Shown here: in pieces, positions 11,936 through 22,900 of the stretch
How the letters are laid out: every line of letters begins with the position of its first letter
How positions within the stretch are numbered: the stretch's first letter is position 1
Assembly: GCA_010093485.1 (NCBI GenBank)
Contig: MU001494.1
Location: 1,643,937 to 1,707,936, forward strand
DNA: 64,000 nucleotides
Origin: Karstenula rhodostoma CBS 690.94
Lineage: Eukaryota > Ascomycota > Dothideomycetes > Pleosporales > Didymosphaeriaceae
Direction: 5' to 3'
The notes under the pieces: generated by a model
Told to the model about the DNA's origin: nothing
What the model saw: only the letters and a program-made list of their open reading frames with translations
The model's database searches: none
Program-made: the position numbers and the translations under genes

Positions 11936-12805
11936 ATGGCAGCCGTCAACGGGAACACACCCAAAATCACTTTGTACACCAACCATGTTTGTCCTTATGC
12001 GCATCGCGCGCATATTGTCATCAAGGAGCTAGGATTGCCGTACGAGGAAGTTATCATTGATCTGACCAAGCCAAGAGAACCCTGGTACTTAGAGGTTAAC
12101 CCTGTAAGTCGTAACCCCGTACATGTAGCCTCCTACCGAAGAGGTCCGGTGATCTCTATCGTCGAGTCGAGCGCGGATCCCACCTTCCGTCTAATCCCTG
12201 TCGTACAACAACATGACACACCAAAGATTGGCCCTCGCTAATCCTACAATCAGCGCGGTCTCGTTCCTTCGATCAACTTCAATGGCGAAATCATCACCGA
12301 GTCCGCTATTGTCTCTCAATTCTTAGCTGACGCCTACCCGTCACATCTCCTCCCGCCATCGGACTCGGTGGACAATGCCCTGAAGCGCGCTCGCATCAAC
12401 TTCTTCGTGGACACATGGGCGACCAAAGCCGGTAGCTTCTGGTTCAAGATCGCAGCAGAGGACTCCCAGGAGGAGAAGGAGAAGCTTTCCCAAGAGTTGA
12501 TCAACGTTGTAAACAAAGAGATCGAGCCTCTGCTCAATGATGCGGCGCCGTTCTTTGGTGGGAGCGCGAAATTGACCTTCGCGGAGGTCATCATTGCCCC
12601 ATTCGTCTTACGCCTTTACGCTTTCACCAAGCATGGTCTGCTTCCGAAGTCAGTGAGCGATGGGCTCAACGGACTCCCGAATTTCTCCAAATGGGCTGCT
12701 GAGGTCGTTAAACACGACAGTGTGACGTACATCTGGGACGAGGAGCGCACTGTGGAATCCAGCAAGAAGAAATTTGCTTCACTCAAGGCACAAGCGAAGG
12801 CCTAG
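11936..12805 (+). CDS. glutathione S-transferase, omega-like
   Basis: Predicted cytosolic glutathione transferase/thiol reductase. Model: join(11936..12103, 12254..12805), 239 aa; the 150-nt intron is the longest I found in the window, and its removal gives EVNP|RGLVPSI in phase. The N-terminal thioredoxin-fold domain begins ITLYTNHVCPYAHRAHI. Cys19 in CPYA occupies the active-site position used by omega-class and glutaredoxin-like GSTs, in place of the Tyr/Ser of other classes. VPSINFNGEIITESAIVSQFL supplies the conserved cis-Pro/ES glutathione-binding elements. The C-terminal helical domain (RARINFFVDTWATKAGSFWF ... FFGGSAKLTFAEVIIAPFVLRLY) carries the usual N-capping region and ends near DSVTYIWDEE. 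Likely roles are dehydroascorbate or xenobiotic thiol chemistry, as known for the class. The substrate is not determinable here. Confidence 0.92.
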
Positions 12806-13172
12806 GGTGTGGATAGCAACTATTTTCGGTACGTGTAGCTGACGAGCGCCACTCGCAAAAAAAAACTATGTTTATGTAACATGCCCTGAGATTCCGTCAC
12901 TATGCTATGCTCCTGCAGATGTCACTGCTCTTAACCGAGATTGCAGCAGAATGTGACCTTTCACTCGCAGACTTACGAACAGACAGGAAATCCAACGATG
13001 CGATGAATGATGAACGTCCTTGGGTAATGAGGCGCCTCCAAACAATCCAAAACTCCAGAAACCCTGACCTAATGCAACATACTGAAGAAGGACCCAACAT
13101 GCATACGCAAAATCAGACTGCCAGACATGGCCCTAGCCGACCGTTCCAGTTTGTGGACCGTAATCTTTCATT
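12806..13172. other. convergent 3' ends, no gene supported
   Basis: Spacer between the convergent GST (+) and APSES (-) genes. It holds an A-run at 12858-12866 and nothing else recognisable. Presumably both 3' UTRs lie here. Confidence 0.45.
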
Positions 13173-14685
13173 TCAGTATTGCGAACCGCGACGTGTGCGT
13201 TTCGGATCCGGCAGTTCCTGATCAGCTGCGCTAAGCTGCAAGATGATCTCTGCTGCTTCGAGCTCTTTCTGAGTACGGTCGCGGTTACTCCAGTCGCTCA
13301 ATCCAGCATCTCCGATTGTTTGGGGGCTTGACGTCGGACCGCGAGCTGCATTCGGACTTTTGACTAGACAATTGTCATCAACGATCTCTGTATACGGCCT
13401 TTTCGTGGAAAGAGCTTCGTGATAGTAACCTCGTGGCACTGAAGTTGGGCATGGATCCAAGGGCACCCCATGCTCGCGCAAGTGTTGGTGGAGAGGGGGA
13501 AGTTCGTTCGCCACACGGTCGAAGGTTGGAGAGTGAACTATAGGTGACGATGACGGGGACTTTGAGCCGTTGACTGATGTCCAAGCAGATATCCAGGCTG
13601 AACCCCGCGGTGATACTTGTGGCGACACGGTCGACCTCTCATTCTGATCCCCGCCAGTGTAATAGCCACTTTCTTCGGATTTCCGTGGGTGATGCGACGT
13701 GGGCTCCCAAGGCGCATTCAAAGTTGGCAGTTGTGGTGTCGGCACTTTAGCCGATCCTCCCAGAGCTGCAACCTGGTACTCGCATCCCTCATGTCTGAAG
13801 CGGTTCGTTTCGTCGGTGCATTCCTGTACGATTTCAGGGGCGATCAGAAATTTTCCGTACCCGGGATCGTCTGGTCGGAGGCACGTCTCTGGGAAGTCGT
13901 ATCCGAACACAGGCGTGAGAACCCAGCGAATGTGCCAGCAGAATGTCGCAGCAATGGCTTTGGCGGCTTGATACGGCATCCAGTATCCTGGGCTGGTAAG
14001 GACCTTGTCTACAGAATCTGAGCAGATACTCACCTTGGCACACCAGGGCTCCTCCTGTGATGCTGTAGCTTATGTCTTTCAGCCCTGGGTTCTCCCTCAG
14101 AGCTTTTGCCGGTACCGTCTATGGAGATTAGTATCCTGATAGGACGGTGAACATGAAGACTTTGACCGACCTTGGAATGTTTCAGCGACTTGAAGAACGG
14201 CGTCATACGGACTAAGCCAACGTTGTAGTCCCAGACAACAACGTATTCCTTGTCCTCGCCCGGCACTCGATAAGTGTATTGGAACACTGGCAACAAGTCA
14301 GCAGTAATTTCTAAGCTGGGAGAGCCAACCTACTTTCGAACGACTCTCGTCCCGTCTTGTCCAAGAAGTCTTTTTTGTCGCTGTTGTAAGGGATATGACG
14401 GACTCCCTTCTTTTTTATCTCCCTCATCGGAAACAACTGGAATCGGCGATGCTGTAGGAGGAGGGTGCCATCTTCGTTACCTTCGTACGGGGGGTAATTC
14501 ACATAGCCAACGATCTTGGTACCCTCTGAGAAGACGGGTGCGTCTTTGGGGATCTTCTGTCGTTTTGGAACCGACGTGTATGGAGCCACCGGGTGCGGCA
14601 TAGGCGCTGGTATCGGAGACTCCGAGCTGCGATGCCCATTGCGCTCGTCGACCCGACACGGATTGAGCAAAGACTGTATCTTCAT
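13173..14685 (-). CDS. APSES-type transcription factor, Xbp1-like
   Basis: Nuclear DNA-binding protein of the KilA-N/APSES fold. Model: complement(join(13173..13987, 14034..14118, 14171..14286, 14334..14685)), 455 aa; three introns of 46-52 nt, all phases closing. The N-terminus MKIQSLLNPC is short and Pro/Ser-rich. The DNA-binding domain spans about residues 55-210: KIVGYVNYPPYEGNEDG, a Lys-rich HIPYNSDKKDFLDKTGR segment, FQYTYRVPGEDKEYVVVWDYNVGLVRMTPFFK, then [41 protein letters not shown] and ALTPVFG-like WVLTPVFGYDFP. The C-terminal half is Ser/Pro-rich and disordered, ending in a helical EKELEAAEIILQL-type stretch and a basic PKRTRR motif. The start at 14685 is the first ATG; the open frame further upstream lacks ATG and contains a cttacag acceptor, suggesting a leader intron. 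Relatives act as stress/starvation repressors, but the role here is inferred. Confidence 0.88.
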
Positions 14686-17600
14686 TGCTCTGTAAGATGC
14701 ACTAGGGGTCGAAGGAATCGTGCAAGGTGCCGAACTGGTTTCTAGCCTCGTCGCGATGTACTCGTCAAGGTTGGACTTGAACCAAAAGCCAGGAACAGAA
14801 GGGAGCTTAGCTGCTGTGGAACAACCGTGTGGTTTGGGCAGCAGGAAGCTGGGGGCAATGGTCGACAGAAAAAAGGCCGCTTCCCACAGCGTTTGCGTGT
14901 TGGCCACGAGGACGAAACGGACAGCTTATACGCGCAAGCGATTTCGCTGGCTATGCTCTTCAGATCGCCAAGCGATAAGTCCTGCCGTTCTCTGTAAGTG
15001 TTTGACACATGCCGCGTTATTGAAGCTATGGCCTACGCAGTGTATTGGTACCGAAGTGAGCAGGTAGGGAACGAGGCGTTTCAGCCTTCCTTGGAAAGAT
15101 GGCAGACCGCGACAGGGCGTCGACCCCAGACCACAAATGGCCGTCCGACAAACGGAGAGATCCCGTGGCAATAATTTGCGTTCTCGCTTGATGTCAAACG
15201 GATTGCCTGGCTCGCCTTGGCTAGTGAAGTTCTGGGTGTGGGGTCGTGACGACGGGATGGTCCACGTCAAGATCGAAAGCGATTCGAATGAGCGACCTCT
15301 CCTTCCAACGACTGAGTCTATCTCACACTACTGTCAGAAAGTGTGGACGTATCTTGTTAGTCAAGCGGACTTTCGCGAACGGCGGGAGGTGGCAACGGAA
15401 GAGCGAGGCAGGCAAAGGCTACCAGCGGATAACCTGATCATCTAAGCTCTGGTGCTGGGTCGTTCTTGTATGATCCCGTCGGCCACTAACTGCAACTCTC
15501 CCGAACACACGGTCACATATGCCGCCCGAGCTCCGCAGACGCAAGCACGGTGTGCAGAAGCGAGCGATGCAGGCTGTCTCAATACGCGGTCTATGTGGCT
15601 ACAGAGCTGTCAAAGCACGGGAGGCAAGGTCTACCCTGGCGACCAAATAGTCGTCGCTAGATGCAGCTAGAGTCGTCGAGCGTGCCGTAGTAGCCAGCAG
15701 GGGATCGAGGACATTGCAGCCTCGTTTCACGGCGTCAAACGCTCTTCGCCCTGAACCCTGCATTTGGCTCGGGTCTTCCCCAACTTTTCTTTGTCCTGGG
15801 AAACCTACGAAAAACAAAAAGAGAAACCGTAGTGGAGCGAATGTGCAAAGGGGCGCGAGGCGGAGACATGGCTGGTGGAGCCGCTTTTTGGCGCGCCACT
15901 CTACAGCTGTTGCTTGTGCACCGCTCATCTGGGGACTGCCCTAAAGCTTGGTCGATTTCTCAAGAGAGATCCAAGTCGCAGTGCGGACTTGCTGCACTCT
16001 TTCCATCGTACACTCGGCATCGAGGACTTTCATCGCATACATGCGCGAACAAGAGGGGATAACAGAGTGCTCCTAGCCTCGTCTACAGGCCGTCACAGCC
16101 GACCCAGTCATGCTTGCTCCCCGTAACGCGTGTGAAGGACGAATCGGTACGCTGTCCTCCTGCAGCTATCCGTGAGTACAAGCGCACGTACCTATCTTGG
16201 CCAGACCAGCACGGGCAAACGTGGTCGCCCTTCCCTTGCGAGCTGCACCTTTCGGCTTGCTGCCTAATTGCGAGCGCAGATAGTAAATTCATTGGCTCGA
16301 ATATGTGTCGGTGAGTGCCTTTCCGAGGACTGAAGTGGCGGGGGTGGGTACTCGAAGCCCCTATCCTGGCCGATTGCTCCTCGATCCGGCACCACACACG
16401 AGCAGGCTTGTCACCGCGATACCAAGAATGACACCTGAAAGGTCGATTATCTCACCTTTGAACTTGAAGAAACCGGCATCGGCGTTTTGTCGTGAGCGTG
16501 TCTACTGCCCACTGCATGGCCAACAGTCAAACCCAGAGGCCACCTTCACCGTATGCTCAAGAACCATGAAGCTGCCTCCGAATGCAAAAGCGGCGGCATG
16601 TCTCACTCTTGACCGCCTAGAGATGAACACTCAAACTGCATGGCGGGTCCCGCCGGGTACTTCTCGCTGGCCCCACTCCACAAGCAATGATTGAGCAGTG
16701 CTCTGAGAACTGATTCCATCCAATTCTGGAACGGTGGCGCACTGGAACATGGGCTATCAAAGAGGCTCAAGTGGAGAAGGTGGACGACTTTGAGGCCCAT
16801 GATATCAAAAAATGGCGTCGAAGGCGTCGTCATGCGTGCAGCTACAGAGCTATTTACGTGCTGCTGTCCATGCACTGGCCCGGTTGCGGACAGTCCAGCC
16901 GTAGCCTCGTCCGGTGAATGCATGTGCTTGTTTCGAAACACTCCGCATTATCTTCAGCTCATGGATTCTGACTGAGGCAGCAGGTCATGAGCCCAACGCT
17001 CTCAATTATCCTCATGGCACCTGAATCTGTGCCACTGAAAGTTTCAGTCGTTCGGTGGCGTCATGCAAGACGGAGACAGTGAAAAGAAATGTTGCATGGG
17101 AACGCTCGAATACCAGCCATCGTTACTACTGCTTGCTTAAGAAGTCCTCAATAAGCGAGAATAAGGTGACTACGGGGTGATGGTGAGTACAGTCTTCGGT
17201 CGATTATAGCTCGCTTCATGAGCTAGTCGGCGTCCTCTCGCTGCCACAATGGCTACACAAGTCCATCAAACGGGATGGACAGACCTTTCAGGCAGATCGG
17301 CCTTAGCGTAAGTGGTACTGGCCCACCGTAACTCGTGATGGCCCATTCGGCGGCGACTATCGTGTGAAAGGCGGCTCAAGGCGACATGCAGCACGTCGAC
17401 GAAATGGTGGAACCGTATGTCTAGGACTGCTTTTTCCTTTCACTAGAAGCTGGTGGGGCCCACACAGACTGACATCAACATTGGCCATTGCTTTATTCGC
17501 TGTGTCTTGGTCGGCTGCATCGGCTCCTGCAGATGGACATTGTTGAGCGCACATGGACAGCTGTGTACAGCGTCCATGACCGACCGCCCAACACTGCTGT

Positions 17601-19006
17601 CTAACCTTTGCCGTGCAACCGAGTTGTCAAAATCTGGAGCATGCTTCCGAAGCATGCTTCCCCACAAGCGTGCCCGACGTCAAGAAATCGCCTATAGGTT
17701 CCTTCCGCTGTCGTATCCTATGCGTACCGCAGACCAGCATATCAACAGGCCAGCAGCTACGAACAAAGTTTACCAGGGTCATGATGGTGCTCACTGAGCG
17801 CATGTTGGATTGCTCGAAGGCACTGCTAGAGCACGTCAGGGACACTGTAACGTTCAAATGCAAGCTCTTTGCGCGTACGAGTCGGCGAAGTTGAATGCGC
17901 CTAAGAAAGCTTGATCAATACCGTAACACGTAGCTTCCATGCTATCTCTCTAGCCGTTACCAGTCTTCATTAGGTAGCTATCCCAATGCTACTCCCCAGG
18001 AACTCCAGAGCGATCATTCGTTGAAGCGTGCCAGTGATGAGCGTAGTTCGATCGTACGCGATCACCTGTACGATGAGCACACCCGCTAACGTTCGTTGAT
18101 AGGAAGCAAACCATCAACGTATATCCATCCTCCTATAGCATACGCGTACGCATACCATCCTACCTCGCCGTTCTGCCATCGATAGCTGCATGTACCTGTC
18201 GATTGCGCCCCACCTCACATCGCACCGTACCGCACCGCACTCTTCCACAACGAGACCGCCGATCCGTACAGCGCACCCCCACACGTACTGCTCGGAACGA
18301 CGTACAGATCCCTCGAGACCCCAGCATTGAAGCACAACGGACCCTGTACGCGCAGTACGACCAGCTTGTCAAAATCTCCGCACAGATTGGGTTACACCCC
18401 AGCCGCGCACAGCAACGACAAAGAAAACGCATAACGCCTTCGTTGCAGCCGCTACGTCCTACCGGCCTGTCACTGTGAGCTCGGCTCGGATGCGCGGCAG
18501 GGGTGGCAAAGTCCATCCATATATGTCGTTGCCGTGCGAGGAGGTGTTCATCGCGGCGGGGGTCGCGGGCACGATACACAAGAGGCCCCATGTGTGGTTG
18601 CACGGTGATTGCATAGGGCGCTGCGTTCGAGGACGTCTGCTTAACAGCTGCTGTGAAATGTGTCAAGCTTTGTGGCGCTCTTGGATGTCGGACAGAAGGC
18701 CGTGGATTCGAAAGTGGGTGGGTTACTACGCCTGCGGGCGGCTCGAGCGACACGCCCCTTGGTCTCGCGCTTGCTTCCACCGCTTTGCACTGCCGTCTCT
18801 CGTCCCCGGTTGCGGGCTCTTCGAGAAGAGAGGGAGCGTGAGACGGGCCGCACCGGCGTTTGTGAAACCAGTCATCGAGCGAGGGCAGCGAAAGGCTCGC
18901 ACGACCACGCTTTCAACGGCTTGCGGAGAAGAGCGAGCACGTACATACATGCATAGCTTCGTGAGTTCGGAATACCCGTTCGTGCTGTATCGCAGTTCCC
19001 ACGTCA
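14686..19006. other. 4.3-kb gene-poor region
   Basis: Short frames appear on both strands throughout, several over 100 codons. They overlap one another, have skewed Arg/Cys/Ser composition, and match no family or splice pattern I can identify. The first few hundred bases must contain the APSES gene's promoter and leader. I found no rRNA, tRNA or transposon ends. A tRNA-like look near 18660-18730 fails on arm pairing. Confidence 0.45.
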
Positions 19007-19456
19007 TCACCGCCCCCAAACCATCCTCTTCGCTGCCTCCCCCTCGCCGTGCAAACCCTCCTTCTGCAGGCTAAATGCGCTCCCGTCCGACAAACCCACG
19101 TTCAACATAACGCCCACACGTCCAGCCCATGAAGTCCAACCTCGCACAGTGGCAAATCCATCCACCCCAGCTATCCTCGCACAAAAGCACCTGTCAGGCA
19201 CCACCCCATCCGCGGCCTTGGCTCCAACTAATTCAAACTCCCGTGTCACGGCCAGGCGTTCGAGCCCTTCCTCCCCCAGCATATCCCATGTCGTCGTGCC
19301 ATCATGATAGGCGCCGAGCAGCCATGTCCCGCTCCCAGGAGCAGCATCGTACAACCCGTCCACCGTCCATAGCTCGCGCAGCTCCGTGATCCAGACGCTT
19401 TTGCCAACACATATGGTCGCACGAGGGCGGAGCTCCGCACCGCCAGCCAGCCTCAC
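19007..19456 (-). CDS. uncharacterised open frame, possible terminal exon
   Basis: A 150-codon open frame with protein-like composition: Gly/Ala/Val-rich, with periodic hydrophobics such as GKSVWITELRELWTVDGLYD and FARVRG-like FATVRGWTSWAG. It lacks an ATG at its 5' end (the first codon is GTG), so if real it is the last exon of a spliced gene or a partial gene. No motif is recognised, and no matching upstream exon could be defended. Opposing open frames in the same GC-rich stretch mean that it may be chance. Confidence 0.2.
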   Translation of the reverse strand: MRLAGGAELRPRATICVGKSVWITELRELWTVDGLYDAAPGSGTWLLGAYHDGTTTWDMLGEEGLERLAVTREFELVGAKAADGVVPDRCFCARIAGVDGFATVRGWTSWAGRVGVMLNVGLSDGSAFSLQKEGLHGEGEAAKRMVWGR

Positions 19457-19990
19457 ATTGCTGGTCCAGCCCAGTCCGATCCGATCTGGTCTGATCTGAT
19501 GTGACCTGATTTTGCATGAGGATGCCGATGTCGGATGGTTCCGGCTGGAGTTTGGATTTCGTAGCTTAGCTATAACAAATGACTAGGCTGCGTGTCGGGA
19601 AGATGGTAGGTAAGGACATGGAGATAAGCAGCCTCTACATGAGCATTACGATGCAGAAACGATGGACAAAAGAACAGTACATGTGAGCACAGAATTGTTG
19701 AACGCAACAGGTGACACTCAAGACCAGACTTGGAGGACAAAGGCAATATATTACATGAAGATGATCTGCTAAGAAGTGTTCTCCTCGCATGAACTACGAG
19801 ACCCATACGCATGCTCGTCGAGCGCACGCCATTATCCAAAAACACCATTGAAAACCCAGGCCCATGACGTGACGCCGAAACGCTCCGTTTCCAAAACCAA
19901 TTGTAATCATACCCATCCGGTATCAAACGCCCAGCACCGAGCCCGGGTATCTCCATCCCTCAAACGCCAACCTGAATATCCAACGCGCAA
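19457..19990. other. intergenic / 3' flank of TOP2
   Basis: No supported gene. A short purine/pyrimidine run of GATCTGATCTGAT-type repeats occurs near 19475-19510. The right end is the 3' flank of the topoisomerase II gene. Confidence 0.4.
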
Positions 19991-22900
19991 CTACTCGCTG
20001 TCATCATCGAAGCTCGCCTCGCTGGGCTCGTCATCTTCGTCCTCATCGTCGCTGACAACGTATTTCGCAGGCTTCGCTGCCACCCTCCGGCCAGGACGCG
20101 CAGCAGCTGGCTTCGACTTGGACTTTACGACCGGCATGTCGTCCTCCTCGTCATCGGAGAGGATGTCGTTGACTAGCTTGTCAGCATCGTCATCGATCAG
20201 CTCATCCTCGTCATCATCAGAATCGATAGTGATGGGCTTCTGAGTAGCCTTCGGGGCCGAGTCTTTGGTCTTGCCCAAGCGGACGGCGTAGGCCTTTGCA
20301 GCAGGGCTTAGCTGCGTCGTCTTCTTGGCTACCACGTTAGATGCGGCGGCAGCCTTAGGCTTCGGCGCAGCCTTGGCTTTGGGGATGGCTTTAATGGGTG
20401 CCTTCTTCTTGACGCTAAGGAGTAGGTCGTCGTCCGAGATGTCAGAGTCCATGCCGGCATCCAAGTTGCGTTTCTCTGGCGAGCCTTGGGCGAGCGCCTC
20501 ATAGTTTGTCTCGTCCATATCGTCATCATCAAGGATGAGTGCTGGTTTTTGGGCAGTAGCACGACCGTTGGGCTTCGATGCAGTGCCTGTAGCACTGCTT
20601 GGGCGAGCCGCGGGAGCTGAGAAGAGCGGACGGTCATTCCCACTAGCGCCGATAGTTTTCACCATCATGCTAACGTCGAAGTCATCGTCGCTCATGCCGT
20701 CGCTGTCACTGTCCTTATCTACCACGTAGTTGGTAGCCTTCTTCGCGGCGCCACGGGCAGTGCGACCCTTGGTGACTGTCTCGGCAGGCTTTTTCTTGGT
20801 CACCTCTTTAGCGACCGCAGCGAAGACATCAGAGTCCGATTCTGAGTCAACAGGCACAGGAGTAGGCTTCTTGACGTTCTTGGTACCAGCTTGGCGGCCA
20901 CGTTTCGAAGCAGCAGCAGTAGCAGCAGACGCTGCCGGCGCCGGATCGTCCACATCCATAGCGTCCTCCTCTTCCACAGGCGGGCTCTTCTTGATGTAGG
21001 ACAGCATACCACTCTGCTTTGTAGCGGCGGGCTTCGCGGCGGGCTTCGTGGCAGGCTTCGACACCTCCACCTGCTGAGGCTCATCAGGTTCCTTCTTGAG
21101 ATAACCAAGTAGACCGCCGGTCTTGGGTTTGGCCTTCTTCTTAGCAGGGCCATAGTCGGAGAATTCGTCGGAATCAGAGTCGGATCCTGCTCTCTTCTTC
21201 TTACGCTTGCCACCTTTGGAGGCGCCCACTCCTCCGAGCTTGTTAGATGCGCGACGACTCATGTTCGCAATCTTCTTCTTGCGCTTAGCTTCGTCGTCAA
21301 GCTGCAGGTTCCACTCCTCCACGAAATCGTCAAGGTCTCGCGTCCAGAGATCCCTAGGCGTCAGCTTCTGTAGAGCGTCGATCTCCAACTCCTTGTCTCC
21401 GATCTGCCTCTGGAGCTTCTCGACACGTTCCTGTGTCAGAGACCAGATAGCCATCTGTAATTTATTAGAGGTGGTCTGATTTTTAGGGACGCTGATGTAC
21501 TTACGCCGAGCAGGTAATCATAGTCGCCCGCACCACCAACATCGCTCTCTTCATCCTCCTCCTGCACAGCCTCCTGTTCACCAGCTGTCTTGGCATCCGA
21601 GACCTTGGGAAAAGGCGTGAAACCGAGTTTCCTTAGCTCTTCGACGAGGACAGCCTTCTTCTTTTTGGACACAATGAGCTTGCCGTCTATGATCATTTGA
21701 ATGAAGCGAGCTTGGTTGGTCATCTTTGCGAGCTCCTTGTTCAGCTGCTCGAGTTGGTGTGCCTGTGAAACATTAGATGGAGATCAGATGAGAGGGGAAA
21801 GTATCTTACCTTGCGCCTCTCGTAATATTTCAGACGAACATGGTAAAATTCCTCCATGATGTCAAGGACAGTGGAATACTTGTGAATGCGACCTTGCGAA
21901 TCGAAGGCAACCAAGTTGGTGGTAGCCATGGTTGACGAGATCTTGAAAGTATCCTCGAAACCCTTGGTTCGGGCAGCCTGCATGTGCTTGTCCTCCATTT
22001 TTATGATGAAGTGAACCCTATCCGGTGTATTGTAGTCGACGTAATCCTTGATGATCGACGGGACCTTCTCCGCCTTGATGATGTCCTCCAGTTTCTCCTT
22101 GAAGTCTTGCGACCAGTAACGCACAGGCAATTCCGTGATCTCAAGCTCATTTTCACCAGTCTCTCGAATAATACCCGTGAACTTGTAACGATCGTTGGGC
22201 AGCTCTTCGGTCTGCCCGGTGAACCCGCGAAACCAGGGAGCCATTGGTCGCATGTCCTCTTTCGAGGCGCCATCCCGCATGCGGATCCTGAGGTTTTCTA
22301 CGATCTCGAGAGGGTTGTAGTTGGGAATGGTCGAACTCCAACCAGTTCCAATACCGTCCGAGCCGTTCACAAGCACCATGGGCAAGATGGGTACGTACAT
22401 CTCTGGTTCAATCTTGTTTCCATCTGATTCACCGTACTTGAGGAGAGCGTCGTCTTGCGGATGGAAAATTCGTCGAGCAAAAGGAGAGAGACGGGTGTAG
22501 ATGTACCTGGCGGAGGCAGCATCTTTGCCGCCCTGAAGCCGCGATCCGAAATTACCACTAGGCTCCAAGCAGTTGATGTTGTTCGATCCTACGAAGTTCT
22601 GAGCAAGACCTACAATGGTCCCTTGCATGGAAGCCTCGCCGTAGGCATAATCGGTAGTACCAGAAACGGAACCAGCGAGATCGACTACTTTGACGTCTTT
22701 CTTGAGGTTGCGGCGGAAACATGTGTACAGGACCTTACGTTGACCAGGCTTGAACCCGTCGATGATCGAAGGGATTGAGCGCATGTTGTCCGCCATACTG
22801 AACAATATCAGCTCTTTGTTGACGAAGTCGTCATAGGTGATCTCTTTCGTCGTCAAGTCCAAATGGTTGCCAGGTACGAAATCTCGCAGCCACTCTTTAC

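Noticed and set aside
18655..18735. Sequence with a tRNA-like GATTCGAAA T-loop look
   Set aside because: No T stem can be paired on either strand, and no acceptor stem or anticodon arm fits.
18160..18780. 206-codon minus-strand frame in the gene-poor block
   Set aside because: Arg/Cys-rich, overlapped by plus-strand frames of similar length, no motif.
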